From Strigamia acuminata (Eukaryota > Arthropoda > Chilopoda > Geophilomorpha > Linotaeniidae): a stretch of 64,000 nucleotides of DNA. The notes below the pieces were generated by a model. It saw only the letters and a list, made by a program, of their open reading frames with translations. It was not told where the DNA came from and did no database searches. The translations under genes and the position numbers were made by a program. Positions 24,058 through 34,732 of the stretch are shown one piece after another (the first letter of the stretch is position 1; each line of letters starts with the position of its first letter). Where the stretch lies: contig OX442316.1 of the NCBI GenBank assembly GCA_949358305.1, positions 13,082,001 to 13,146,000 of the forward strand, read 5' to 3'.

Positions 24058-24267
24058 TAACCCTGCTGATTATCCGAATGTCGGTTATACGAACGACTGA
24101 TTGTTCGAACAGCGGTGATCGATTTTTATCACACTTTAGTTGATTTTTAATGATTTTTTTTATATAGTACAGTATGTACACAAACCTAATGTCCAATTAT
24201 GCGAACAAATTGGTTTTATGAACACTTCTGTCTCCTAATTAGTTCTGATAATCGGCGTTCTACTGTA
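24058..24267. mobile_element. MITE of the CAGTAGAACG..GATTATC family (copy 1)
   Basis: The right end reads inward TACAGTAGAACGCCGATTAT; the left is TAACCCTGCTGATTATCCGA; TA borders. Inner motifs TGTTCATAAAACCAATTTG and TAACCGACATTC (complements) recur in the copies at 38571 and 43530. The 116-codon minus-strand open frame (23846-24196) spans the element and its left flank and is not a recognisable transposase. Confidence 0.8.
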
Positions 24268-26150
24268 ATAGTTCAATCGTGTTTTAATGTGAAAAGCAGT
24301 TTTAACAGTTTACTTTGTGCTATCTTGGCTTGACTGAATTTTATTACAATCATTCTGTTTTATGAATAATTACATTTAAATTGCTAAAATATTAGCAATG
24401 AAAAATCTAATATTGACTTTTACTGAGGTTTTACTGCAGAAACCGACATTTTTACAACCACAAGCACAATTACTTTGGTGATTGATTTAGATCCAGATGG
24501 GAATGATAAACTGCATGCATAAGCTATGGCCTCAGCAGATATTGTCATCTTCGATTGGGTTTGTTATATTGTCGTTTTACTTCTTTTCCAATAAAAGACT
24601 AAATCGTACGACCAGCCACACTTGTGAGAATAACTATTCGAGGCACTGGGTAATAAACGACTATAGGAAATCCATTGCAATGAGCTTTCGTATTTAGGTA
24701 TTATTTTGTTTCCACTTAGAGTGCTGCGCAAAAGTAGAAATAATCCAAATAAAAGAAAATAGTTGAGTCGTTTAACACTATAAGCAGATTACAAGGTTGA
24801 ATGCATAGGCGAGACTTTTGCTTTTTGTTTGAAATATGGATTTAACCTCTCGCTATACGCTCATGTTCCCATTTTTTTTTTTTTTGCTGAAAATACCAGT
24901 GAGGCGTTTGTTAAAATTCCGTTTAATTAGAGTGTTGTGGAGCGAGAGGGAATGAAAATGGCAGTTAGGGAGGAAATTTTTTGTTTAAGTATGAAAGAAA
25001 AGAATTTTTTTTTTAAATTTTTTTTTCAGATTTTTTTTTTGGGTAGTTAAGTAAATTGTGCAAGGAATTTAACATATTTATACGGAATTCCTGTGTCAAG
25101 TTTTTGTCCATTGTAATCCTTCGTCTTATTAGATTGAGTTTGAGCCATTCTCGGTTTCTGGTCTCAGGTGGCGGCCAACTAGTTGGTTCTAATATATTGG
25201 AAGATTGCCTCTGTTCCTCTGTATTTGCGTGTACTTAGCTAACCTGCATCGTATACGAATGTTGCCCCTTAGGAGAAAAGTCCATTTGACTCTAGGACTC
25301 CAGTTTAAATGGAAAGAAAGACTGGTTTGTACAGTGGAGCATCTGGAAATCTCCTGTAATGAATTGATATGGTCTGATCCTGATCGTAATTATGGAAACT
25401 TTTTTTTTTTTTTATTTAATCAAAAATAAACGATATTGAAAATGTTTACATATTAGAATTTCCCTGTAACTGTAGTTGCACATGCAACAACGTCATGAAT
25501 CGATATTCATTGTATCCAAAATCATATTGTCATCAATTCAATTACTATTGTAATTTTTCCATCATTCTTGGATTTGTAAACAATACCTCGGTTGTCAGGC
25601 ACAGAAACCCGACAACCGAGAAGAATAAAATCAGTCTGACTCAAAATCTCCAGTGTCAACATCTTCCATTTCTTGTGTCTTCTCACAGGAGAATTAAATA
25701 CATTTTAACTAATTCTGCAATGTGGTTGATATGACATTAGAATGAGCCAGATTAAGACGACACAAGTTATTGAAAACATTTTTCAGTTTGAATAAAAATT
25801 TCTAATTTCAAATGCGTGTCAATTTGATGTTTTAATAAAGAATATTTTAATGACAAATACAATAGGCAATGTTAGTTTCATCCCAAAGGCCTTTTGATCG
25901 TTGCCAATCATCTTGAGTAGTTATAATGATCATTTAAATTCTTTATTTTTCGGTTTTTGCTATCATTGGGTAAGAAGGTCAATGCGACAGAGTACAAAAG
26001 GTCGAACCAATATCATTGGTCAGATTTTTTTTCTCTTTTTTTTAATTTAGACATTTTAAAAATTGACTTTCAAGTTATTGTTTACATTCTCTGATTAGAG
26101 GATTCAAATTGCATAATGTGGTGGAAGAGGATTACTTGTGGTTTCGGCAG
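24268..26150. other. Non-coding stretch with one short perfect hairpin
   Basis: AT-rich with T-runs at 24875-24890 and 25005-25040. A perfect 10-bp stem CTCGGTTGTC / GACAACCGAG occurs at 25587-25596 and 25611-25620. Frames of 60-80 codons are present but unsupported. Confidence 0.45.
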
Positions 26151-26154
26151 AGTC

Positions 26155-26240
26155 CCTTAGCACAATGGTGTAGAACATTTGGCCGGCAAACAAGAAACTT
26201 GTGGTTGGATTGTCGGACTTGAGTTTTATTCCTCAAGTTT
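26155..26240 (+). repeat. Possible tRNA-derived SINE head (copy 1)
   Basis: TAGCACAATGG at 26158-26168 fits the RNA polymerase III A-box pattern. CCGGCAAA follows at about the same distance as in the copy at 35791. The B-box region is degraded (TTGAGTTTTATTCC). Weak on its own; supported by the similarity to copy 2. Confidence 0.35.
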
Positions 26241-26963
26241 TCAGGGTTTTTTTTAAAGTTAAGGTTTATGAATAATTTCTGATTGTGAGTAATTTTTCTA
26301 AAAATATTGCAAACATTTTAAAAAATCGATTTGAACGTATAAGCTTACAATAAAACTCATTCACCTTTAAATTTTTCAGTACAAGTTTAAAACATTGTGC
26401 GCTATCACAAAGAAATATCTTAATAGAAAACTTTGTACAGTATGTCTTGGTATTATATTAGCTGGAAGAAAGATTAGAGGAGGAGTGCATGTTTTCTCGA
26501 CAAGTCAACACTTGTCCGTGAAGTATATAGTGCATTTCTATGCAAAACGAGCCATTATCCTTGATGCATAGCAAACTGTTTTTCATGCTCTCTTGAATCC
26601 AGGAGTTTGTTTGCGCCCTAATTCTGTTAGCTCGGATTGAAGATTGTGTGTGTGTTGGAGGAAATAACTAGGGATTTGAACAAACTTTTCGGGCATTGTG
26701 TGATTGAATATTCACTTGAAAGATAATAGAATCTGACTTTTCAACACGGGTAGGCAAGAAAGATAGAGCGGGGTGTTGGAGGTTTGTTTTCAAGGTTTGT
26801 TCTGCTCAACGAAGCGCTCCATTCTTAATAGTTTGGTTGCTGTAACAATTCAGTCTTAAGGTGTATTTAACCGTGCATGGCAAATATCTGATCAACAATT
26901 CTGCTGGTAACTACAGGCGCATGTGTTTATGTATGTGGAACCGGTGACATGATCTATGAAGAC

Positions 26964-27225
26964 TCATGTGATTAAAAAATACATTGAAATTATATTGTAA
27001 TATATTCAATGTATTTTGAAATGCATTGGGGTTCACTAGAATGCATTTTGTAATACATTTTTGCATGCTATAGGTTTGCAAATGATAATAGATTTTGTTA
27101 AATGTATTATGAAATTCGGTTCCAATATTATTATTTGTAAAATATGAATGCATTTTCAAAATTAATTTTTTCAATTGTATTTTGGAATGCATTATTTAAT
27201 GTACATAATTCTGCAAAATGCTGTA
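26964..27225. mobile_element. MITE of the CCATATGGTTCA family (copy 2)
   Basis: The left end CATGTGATTAAAAAATACAT is a diverged form of the family terminus; the interior has repeated ATGCATTT/AATACATT motifs. The segment AATGCATTATTTAATGTACA then TAATTCTGCAAAATGC is the reverse complement of the matching block at 9286 and 38784. The 93-codon frame inside is a product of these repeats. Confidence 0.65.
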
Positions 27226-27584
27226 AGTTTGCGATTTAAAATATTATAATTCTCGAAAGAGCGGATGGAGTCGGATTTAACTTGATGTTGGAGGATGCAA
27301 GAAACGCACACCTTGCTGGTTACATTTACAAAACGTACTAAATATTTTTATTCTAGTGCAGAACAGTACAAAGAAGGGATTAAGTTTCTTTTTCAAGGAA
27401 TTATCATAAAATGGGTCACAGGTGTGAATTCTCACCTGCGCCACAGTGGTCAAACATGTAAACTAAATTAGTCCTTTTGGGAACCGCCAGTTTTCACAAC
27501 AGTTAAGCCTGTTTAGTTGTTTAAAGGTTTTGGTAAAAGGCATTGCGCGTTTAGGGACAATTTTCAGGTCGATTGGTTGAAGCG

Positions 27585-27865
27585 CAACTAATTTAAAAGA
27601 GGGCGCAATATGTAAACAATAATAATAAATAAGTTTGAACCATCTGGTGGTGGTAAATCCAAATGCTGTTGACTTGTGTTCACTGAAGCCCTCTTTACTA
27701 ATGCAGCAAAGCCAACTTAGAAGTTATGCTGGAGTTTTAAGGGGCAGAAAATTTCAATTCAGAATAATGAATTAAATAAGTAACCAATGATTATAAATTT
27801 CATGTAAGTTAATGTCCATCATCATACAAACATAGTCAAAAATTTTCATCAAATTTTCCCTTTTC
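27585..27865 (+). repeat. Dispersed repeat of about 280 bp (partner in inverted orientation at 62175)
   Basis: The block contains AATAAGTTTGAACCATCTGG, CTCTTTACTAATGCAGCAAA and ACATAGTCAAAAATTTTC. All three are present in the same order on the minus strand at 62175-62445. I see no TIR, poly-A or target duplication, so the class is unknown; it could be a LINE or SINE tail or an old element fragment. Confidence 0.75.
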
Positions 27866-28360
27866 TAGAAAGTGGATTAAATGTCCTTTATAACTGAATA
27901 CAGGTAAAATCGGCCGCCATTTTTTAAGGTAGATCGAGACAAGCAGTCTAAAAAAGGTTTAAGAATGTTGTTTAAAATACTGTTCAGTATAAATTACTTT
28001 AAAAATGCATGTAGTCATTGGTTTTATTTGGTTTGTAAAATATCTGTAATCTATTTTACATTCAAGCAATTTAAAGCAACAAAGTTTTGACGCTAAAGGT
28101 AAACAACTGCGTTTAAAACAACTTTAAGGGGCTAGCCTACCTTATTATTTTGACATGTTTTGGTCAATAGATGGCACTGATGCTAAAACCAAATCACCTA
28201 GAATATTATCACACACTAGAAAGTAGGGCGTAAAAGGGGTTCCAACTTTCTTGTTGGTAAAAGGGGTTGTTGATAAAAGAGGTCAAGTATAAATAAATGC
28301 TATTCAGAATAAACTTTTGGCCAGAATTTCGATTTTCAAATTTCAGTTGTGACAAAAAAA

Positions 28361-28440
28361 TTTAGATTTGAATAAAAAAATTTAGATTTTAATAAAAAAA
28401 ATTTAGATTTTAATAAAAAAAAATTAGATTTTAATAATTT
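28361..28440 (+). repeat. About 20-bp A/T tandem repeat, 4 copies
   Basis: The unit TTTAGATTTTAATAAAAAAA is repeated with small length changes in the A-run. It lies within the TTAA element. Confidence 0.85.
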
Positions 28441-28789
28441 AGGTGCGATCTTGGGCTAATTTTTGTGTGATTTTGGGCATGATTTTCTGCGATTTTTGGC
28501 CAGATTTTCTGCAATTTTGAGAACTTTTTGTTCATTGTTATTGGCAAGAAGTTGTACGATTTTGGCAAAGAAATTAGCTATTTTTGTTTAAAATTTTGTG
28601 CAATTTTTGACAAGACAGACATAAAAATAAATAATCTTAAAAATCAATTAAAACCAGGATAAGAAGCATGATTTTTATTTTTTAAAAATATACAAAATGA
28701 GTAAATATGTCTGTTTTGCGCAAAACAGCTAATTTCTTTTGCAAAATTGTACAACTTCTAGCCAATAATAATGGGCAAGCAGTTCTCCA

Positions 28790-28930
28790 AAACCGCACCA
28801 AATCTTGCTCAAAATTGAAGCAAATTTTTGCCCAAAATAGCAACAAATTTTGCCCCAAATCGCAACAAATCTTGCACAAAATCACGACAAATCTTGTACA
28901 AAATCGGTTGAAATCTTTCCCAAAATTACA
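28790..28930 (+). repeat. About 22-bp tandem repeat, about 6 copies
   Basis: The unit resembles CAACAAATCTTGCACAAAAT plus CG, with substitutions between copies. The reverse-complement motif (GATTTTGGGCATGATTTTCT and similar) fills about 28440-28520 on the other side of the palindrome. Confidence 0.8.
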
Positions 28931-28977
28931 GGACCACTTGCCAATAATAATTCACAGCATATTTGTCGCATATTCAC

Positions 28978-29170
28978 ATAAAATTCGAATTTTTTCAGAA
29001 ATTTTCATATAAAATTCGATTTCTTACATCAATTTTTACATAAAATTCGATTTTTTACATCAATTTTTACACAAAATTCGATTTTTTACATCAATTTTTA
29101 CATTAAATTCGATTTTTACATCGATTTTCACATATAATTCGTTTTGTTTTTCACACAAAATTCGAATCTT
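28978..29170 (+). repeat. 31-bp tandem repeat, about 6 copies
   Basis: The unit contains AAAATTCGATTTTTTACATC and AATTTTTACA. The period is exactly 31 bases between 29042, 29073 and 29104; the outer copies are more diverged. Confidence 0.85.
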
Positions 29171-30199
29171 TCCTAAAAATTCCACACAAAATTCGAATTT
29201 CAATCTAAAATTTCCCACAAATTTTTCCAATTTTTATTTCCCCATTTTCAAACTTCAAAACTCAAACAAACACATTTTTCCGATTATCTGACCATAGGTC
29301 AGTCTAATTGACCCACTCAATCCTCAGGTGAGTTCCTGCCCCTTTTCCCCAAGGACCAAAACAAAGAAAAGAATAAAAAAAAATAAAAACTAAAAACCGC
29401 ATGAGTCATGAAAGGGAGAAAAACTGCATCAACCAAATTCGTGTCAAATTTGGGGCCAATTCGTGTCAAATTATCCACAAATAATAAAAATAAATAAATA
29501 AAAATAAATTACCATTTAGCTTTTGGTAAACCATAAAACTTTTTTAAATGATTACAAGTCCTCCTCTTTCGCCAAGCACTTGGCCACATTCTTGTTTTTG
29601 CACTTTTATTTTTTGCCATTTTTTATGATTACAATGGTGGTATTGAATTAAAAAACAACTGATGTAAAATCTTGGACGTCCAAGGTAAAAACATATGACT
29701 GAAAAGCCTCATAAAAGTCACATGACTGAAAAGTCACACGACTATACCAAATTCCTACGCAGGCTAAAGTAGTGTATCGGTACACCTCACTAATAGGTGG
29801 CAGCACAATCACATGTAAAAAAATTAATTTGTAATTTAGAGATTACAATGACAATTTAAAACTTTTCCTTAAATAAAAATTAATGCATCGTATAAAATTG
29901 TATTATCTAGACATCTATTAATTTTATTTTTTAAAAAAATGAAATTTTTTTTTTTGAAATTATGTTCTGGTGTTGATGTTTGATAAAGAAATTCAACAAA
30001 TATCACAAATGTAAAATCATAGAAGTATTCAGTTTTTTCATGAGTATTTAAAAAACAAAAAAAATTTATAACATATGCATCAGTAATTTAGCTATGTCCA
30101 AACTAAGACCGCCATATAGCATAAGAAAACAGGCAAGATGGCGGGTAGGCTAGCCCCTTAAAACAAGTTTAGTTTTTGGGTCTTGGTTAGAAATTTAAT

Positions 30200-30204
30200 A
30201 GTCC
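30200..30204. repeat. Target-site duplication AGTCC, left
   Basis: AGTCC immediately precedes the 5' LTR and is repeated at 31629-31633 directly after the 3' LTR. Confidence 0.9.
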
Positions 30205-30452
30205 TGTGACCTTTGGTCACCCTGGTCGTCGGGTTCATGTCACCCCTTCGTCGCCACTCTGGCGCCTCGCCTTCCGGGTGGCACACTTGCCGGTCGGTAA
30301 CCCGATGACACGTCGACACCACGTCACACTCGGCCTATCACAACGTTACACGCTCGTACCTTTTGTTTCTTTCTGTATTTAAGTTTGCTCTTGTCGAATA
30401 AAAGTTAGTCTACTGGTTTATACCATCACCTACGCTTCGTTATGGACTCACA
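30205..30452 (+). repeat. 5' LTR
   Basis: 248 bp, TG...CA. It contains a TATA-like TATTTAAG near 30376 and an AATAAA at about 30397, so promoter and polyadenylation signal both lie in its 3' third. Confidence 0.92.
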
Positions 30453-30470
30453 TGGCGCAGTCGACAGTTG
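30453..30470 (+). other. Primer-binding site, tRNA-Ser type
   Basis: TGGCGCAGTCGACAGTTG directly follows the LTR. TGGCGCAGTCGA is complementary to a tRNA 3' end of the form TCGACTGCG-CCA. This type of site is used with tRNA-Ser by several Gypsy-group elements; the tRNA assignment is from family knowledge. Confidence 0.7.
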
Positions 30471-30553
30471 TAACTTTGGATCTACGACCGCCTGTTAACG
30501 AAGAGACGGACGCACGCACGCACGCACGAAACTTCACAACATACGAGTGAAAA

Positions 30554-30688
30554 CGACTTTACGCACAACGAACGATTTTACGCACAACGAACGACTTTAC
30601 GCACAACGAACGACTTTACGCACGACGAACGACTTTACGCACGACGAACGACTTTACGCACGACGAACGACTTTACGCACGACGAACG
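30554..30688 (+). repeat. 19-bp tandem repeat in the retrotransposon leader, about 7 copies
   Basis: The unit CGACTTTACGCACAACGAA appears with A or G at one position (first copies CACAACG, later copies CACGACG) and one CGATTTTA variant. It ends directly at the ATG of the gag-like ORF at 30689. A short ACGC run at about 30509-30528 lies upstream. Confidence 0.95.
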
Positions 30689-31380
30689 ATGGCCGGCAGA
30701 ACGACGAGCAGGGCGAACGACCTTACGGACAACGACGTGTTAGGCTCGACCAGCGCGTCCATGTTACATCGATACACGGGGAAGAAGATCAGGGCAGCCT
30801 ACGACAGACGAGGTCTCGTGACTCCCGCGGCAGCAACGAAGGACGCCTTGGTCGACGCATTGCTGGCCGACAATTTGGCGAACCAGTCGCGGCAGGCAAG
30901 CGACGGCAGAGATTCGACGACGACCGGGGGCAGCGGCGGCGCGGAGGCAGCAGCAAAGGGCCCGGACACGGCAAACATGGCCGCGCTGATCCGCCCGATG
31001 GCCGCGCAGATGCTAGCCGCTACTAAACCGGACAGGACGATACGCACAGGACGATACGACGCAGAACGATACCCACAGCACGATACGACGGACGTTACCG
31101 ACCAAGACGCCGTGCCCACCGAACAACGTCCCGGGATCGTGGACGGAGTAATTGGGAACGCTGACGCCTGTCTCCAGAACATCGGCGGGAACGGAAAATT
31201 TTTGCCGTCGTGTGCAGAACTGGACCTGAAGATTTGCATCAACTCCATTTTGGGAAGATTGATAACAGCGCGGCGCCTTACATCGACAGCATCGACAACG
31301 AGATTTCGCGCCTTCGAATTGAAAGAAAACCTCGGGGGCACGGCCAATCAGGGGACGATTGGATCTCTTTTGGGGGGCCG
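30689..31380 (+). pseudogene. Truncated gag-like ORF of the LTR element
   Basis: The frame starts at ATG 30689, right after the tandem repeat, and stays open across the whole internal region (it runs on into the 3' LTR to 31558, 289 codons in total). Residues about 26-60 read LHRYTGKKIRAAYDRRGLVT.. and then a helix ending KDALVDALLADN. This pattern of helix, GL turn and second helix resembles a SAP-type nucleic-acid-binding motif. Residues 70-100 are rich in G, A, S and T. No CCHC zinc knuckle is visible. From about 31240 the +1 frame is more protein-like (PYIDSIDNEISRLRIERK..) and runs to the polypurine tract, as if the end of another gene had been joined here by an internal deletion. I do not claim a working product. 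Confidence 0.55.
31365..31380 (+). other. Polypurine tract
   Basis: CTCTTTTGGGGGGCCG lies immediately upstream of the 3' LTR, the position used for plus-strand priming in LTR elements. Confidence 0.7.
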
Positions 31381-31628
31381 TGTGACCTTTGGTCACCCTG
31401 GTCGTCGGGTTCATGTCACCCCTTCGTCGCCACTCTGGCGCCTCGCCTTCCGGGTGGCACACTTGCCGGTCGGTAACCCGATGACACGTCGACACCACGT
31501 CACACTCGGCCTATCACAACGTTACACGCTCGTACCTTTTGTTTCTTTCTGTATTTAAGTTTGCTCTTGTCGAATAAAAGTTAGTCTACTGGTTTATACC
31601 ATCACCTACGCTTCGTTATGGACTCACA
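31381..31628 (+). repeat. 3' LTR
   Basis: 248 bp, same sequence as the 5' LTR as far as I can read, followed by the duplication AGTCC at 31629-31633. Confidence 0.92.
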
Positions 31629-31633
31629 AGTCC

Positions 31634-33635
31634 AATAGAAAACTTTTTTTTAAAAAACAAATTATGGCTGAAGTCAACATTTATCATACAATAGATATTG
31701 TGTATCATCTTTACATTTATTTGCATTGCAAGTGGGCTATGCAAATATTATCCGATGCTTTTATCAGATGTTTCTGGTGTGAATGACAAACCAGAAACAT
31801 GATTGTATTGGACAGAAGAGTATGCTGAAACTTATCCAGCTAATTATTTATTTATTTGAACAACTTTTGACATCAAGGCTGCTAAATCTCATTCTGAGTT
31901 GTGTTAACATTTTTGATAGCAAACCTTTATTGACGATCGATAAAGAGACGCAAGTGAAATGGTGAGTCCAGTGCCTTCTCTCAAAGGCTTCCTTCCGGCC
32001 TCTTGTGGGATTGGATGTTAGCCACTAAACGTATAAAGCTGAAAACCTTTACCAAAGTGACAATTTTTCTTCATTTTCGTTTTATTTGATACTGGCAACC
32101 ATCGTGAAACTAGTTTGCAGTGCGTCTTAAAATAGTTTCTTTATTTTTTTTTCTCCATTTTTTTTCTTGAGTTGGTTTAACTTTGAAGATATTTGAGTTG
32201 GTTGATCGGTTTATTTGTGTGCAGTAACTAAACTAATGGAATTTTTATTTCATTTTGTGAAGAGAAGTGGGTTTTAGAGCTGTACTAGATGTCGTTAAGG
32301 ACTGTAAAAATGGCCTCAGATTGTAATGGCACATTGTAGCTCAGAGTGTGTTTAAAATTCGTCGTTTAGCCATGGAATTTCTTCTAGTGTTCGAGTTATC
32401 TCCTGATGGGACGAGGAAATTATCTAGTTTCACTTCTGCTTGTGCAATCATTGAGGTTTTAGATGCTTTTTTATGCAGATGGTCTGATGGAAGTGCTGCT
32501 TTTTGTTTAAATTTAAATATAGGTAAATGCAACGCAATGTTTGGATTGAAGGAACCGAAAAAAATATCATCTTGTTCTGTCTACATTAATATTGGAGTTT
32601 GTGTCAACGTTTGTGATTATTTTAGCAATTTAAAAATTTAAAATAAAAAAAATAAGATTACTTTGCGGAATTCTATAATTTAAATGTGGAGAAATCTATA
32701 ATGCAAGAAAAGACGAATTTCAACTGAAAAGAAAAAAAAAATGAAGCAAAAAAATCAGACATTGTGCTTTAATTTGAATCCATTCTCTACATTTTTGGTG
32801 TCATTCTTTCTTAAAATTTACAATCGAAATTAAAAAACACAAAAGAGTGTGCTTGATGTACGATGCTATTGAATTTTTGTTTTATTTCAAAAAAAAAATT
32901 TAAATTCCTTTATTTAATTACTACCGCGAGTTTGCACAAAGAAAGTGTGATCTATCTTTTCGATCCAAAGCGACAAAAAGTAGTAAAATGGATGTTTTGT
33001 CATTTGGGTGGAACAAAAAAAAAATCCAAGTCATCGTACTAACTGTTAAAGAAATCCAATCAGTGTGCATTATCTGGTTAGTGTGTTTTCTTGCTGGTGT
33101 TCACCCAGGACACAATTCTTGATAAATTTCCAGTCGACAGTACAAGGCCAAGCGCCGTAAATTGTGTGTAAAAAAAGTAAACAAACATTCAGAGGCGAAG
33201 TCGTAAAAGATGCGCCGTTTTGGCATCTGTTTTGACAGGCTGGTGTGAAATTGGCGCCCTCTTCTGCGTGGATTTTACAATGGTGTGGTCCAGTAATTCA
33301 CTGTGATGCTTTGCCTTCATCATCGGGCCAAGTCAACGCGGTTTGGGGTGATGGAGGAAGAGGAGAGAAAACAAAGCGTTTCATCACCGCAATACTGTGA
33401 TTTCCATTGCTCTACAAATCACTGGATTTGAAATGTCAATAAATCACGCTAGTCAGTTTCGTTTTGCTTTTATGTGGCACATCAAAAATATCAACGGCGT
33501 CATGGTTATTTTTTTTATTTTTGTTTTTCAGTTGCAGATAAATACATGGCAGATTTTTTTTATATTCGATTTTTATTCTTCGCTTTTTCACGAGTTAGTC
33601 TGAATTTAACTTATAGACGCTGCCATTACCCAAGC
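31634..33635. other. Non-coding stretch, nothing recognised
   Basis: AT-rich with A-runs at about 32640-32760 and 32888-32900. The segment 33110-33380 is less AT-rich. Frames up to 97 codons (32348-32641, +) have no recognisable domain or good splice borders. Confidence 0.45.
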
Positions 33636-34732
33636 TACAGGGTGAGCCATACAGATCTGCCGATTTTGTAAATGTAATTACACTGTAATTAATTAAAAAT
33701 TTTATTTGAAATTAAAATCATTATACAGAGATTTGAATGCCATTTTTATGTGTGGAAAATGTGTGACGGTTATAACACACTCTATAGTTTGCTGCTTACT
33801 ACCACAAGGCGATGTTTGATTAAAAGTGCGCAGTTTTCAGATGAAATAAAGCAGTGTAAATAATATAATCACCGGAAATACTTACTAGTAAAAAGTACCA
33901 ATCGGACACTTTTGGACTTAGTCTTCTGCAAGGTCCGGACTCGCTAATCCTTAAAGTGACTTGCAATTCCATGGATTCTGGTGTTTGATTGGCTGCCACA
34001 AATTCTTTTTACTCTCCAAAAGATATACAAGGTCTGGATTTTCACCAGATATTCGCTTTTTCTCTGTTTCTTTGCATCTCTCATTAAGTCCAATAGCTGA
34101 CATTCTGATCCGTTGCTGTCAATATACTGCTTATATACAGGCGGATGGGGAAAGTGAATCCGTGTAATAAACACCGGTCCTCGATCAGCGACATTGATTA
34201 GACTGTTACGGTTCTGAGGTGGATGGAGGCCTAAAAACCTTTCGTAATGATCATGGATCATTGTGACTGTCCCCGCCACCATTACATCTGTACGGGAAGA
34301 TGAACCCGTCCAACAAATTCCGGTTGTTGATCAGCACGATCAAATCCACCGATACGGCTCTTGAGGCAGATGGAGGTGTCAAAACCTCCCGCGATGATTG
34401 TGCATGATTGTCGACTGTCCTCGCCAAAATTAATACCCAAATCCTAACCTTTATTGTATTTTAAGACCATTCAAAGTTGAAATCTGATTTTCTTGATTTC
34501 TGAAAATCAAGAAAATTATGATTTCGGAAATCCATTTAAGATTGAACACACCTAATGTCTCTTGGCCTGTATGTTCTTTGAACTTAAGCGCTTGTGATTA
34601 TTGGCTGTGGGGTTACCTTAAAACTATAGATTTTGTTACTAGACTGCAGAAAGAATATTGACATTCTGAATTAATTCCGATGTAATTACATTTACAAAAT
34701 TGTCAGGCCTCTATGGCTCATATTCACTTCTT
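33636..34732. mobile_element. Mariner-like TIR element, about 1.1 kb, non-coding
   Basis: The left end TACAGGGTGAGCCATACAGA leads into GATTTTGTAAATGTAATTAC. At the right, read inward from 34725, ATGAGCCATAGAGGCCTGAC leads into AATTTTGTAAATGTAATTAC. The matched region is about 55 bases with small differences; the extreme right end is worn. Inside lie a diverged tandem duplication (34140-34435), a perfect hairpin at about 34489-34516 and, at 34541-34555, a GATTGAACACACCTA motif like the end of the TGCATTCAA MITE group. Confidence 0.75.
34140..34435. repeat. Diverged tandem duplication, unit about 145-165 bp
   Basis: Two blocks share in order CACCGGTCCTCGATCAGC / ATTCCGGTTGTTGATCAGC, GGTGGATGGAGGCCTAAAAA / GGCAGATGGAGGTGTCAAAA, CCTTTCGTAATGATC / CCTCCCGCGATGATT and GTGACTGTCCCCGCCA / TCGACTGTCCTCGCCA. 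Similarity is clear but moderate. Confidence 0.7.

Larger units (their letters stand above)
28128..30157. mobile_element. 2.0-kb foldback/TIR element with TTAA duplications
   Basis: TTAA at 28124-28127 is followed by GGGGCTAGCCTACC, and the exact reverse complement is followed by TTAA at 30158-30161. TTAA duplications are characteristic of piggyBac and Kolobok transposons. Inside, 28531-28586 and 28721-28773 form an inverted pair (GTACAACTTC.. on one side, GAAGTTGTAC on the other), flanked by several minisatellite arrays that are themselves mirrored. No transposase is encoded. The 101-codon frame at 28707 is translated minisatellite. Confidence 0.75.
30205..31628 (+). mobile_element. Non-autonomous LTR retrotransposon, 1424 bp, very young
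   Basis: Two 248-bp direct repeats (30205-30452 and 31381-31628), starting TGTGACC and ending in CA, enclose a 928-bp internal region. Read side by side, I found no difference between them. The internal region has a primer-binding site right after the 5' LTR, a leader with 19-bp repeats, a gag-like ORF and a polypurine tract (TTTTGGGGGG) just before the 3' LTR. No protease, reverse transcriptase, RNase H or integrase is present, so it must depend on enzymes supplied from elsewhere. It is strikingly GC-rich against its surroundings. The layout fits an internally deleted Gypsy-type element. Confidence 0.93.

Noticed and set aside
23846-24196. 116-codon minus-strand frame near a pogo-type MITE, considered as transposase remnant
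   Set aside because: No DDE or helix-turn-helix motif could be seen and the frame crosses the MITE border.
28707-29012. 101-codon open frame rich in N, K and Q
   Set aside because: It is a translation of the 22-bp tandem repeat in the TTAA element.
30547-31026. 159-codon frame starting in the retrotransposon leader
   Set aside because: Its first third is translation of the 19-bp tandem repeat; the frame starting at 30689 after the array is the better gag candidate.
30799-31347. 182-codon open frame on the minus strand of the LTR element
   Set aside because: Antisense of the gag-like frame in GC-rich DNA, where stops are rare; no retroviral motif seen.
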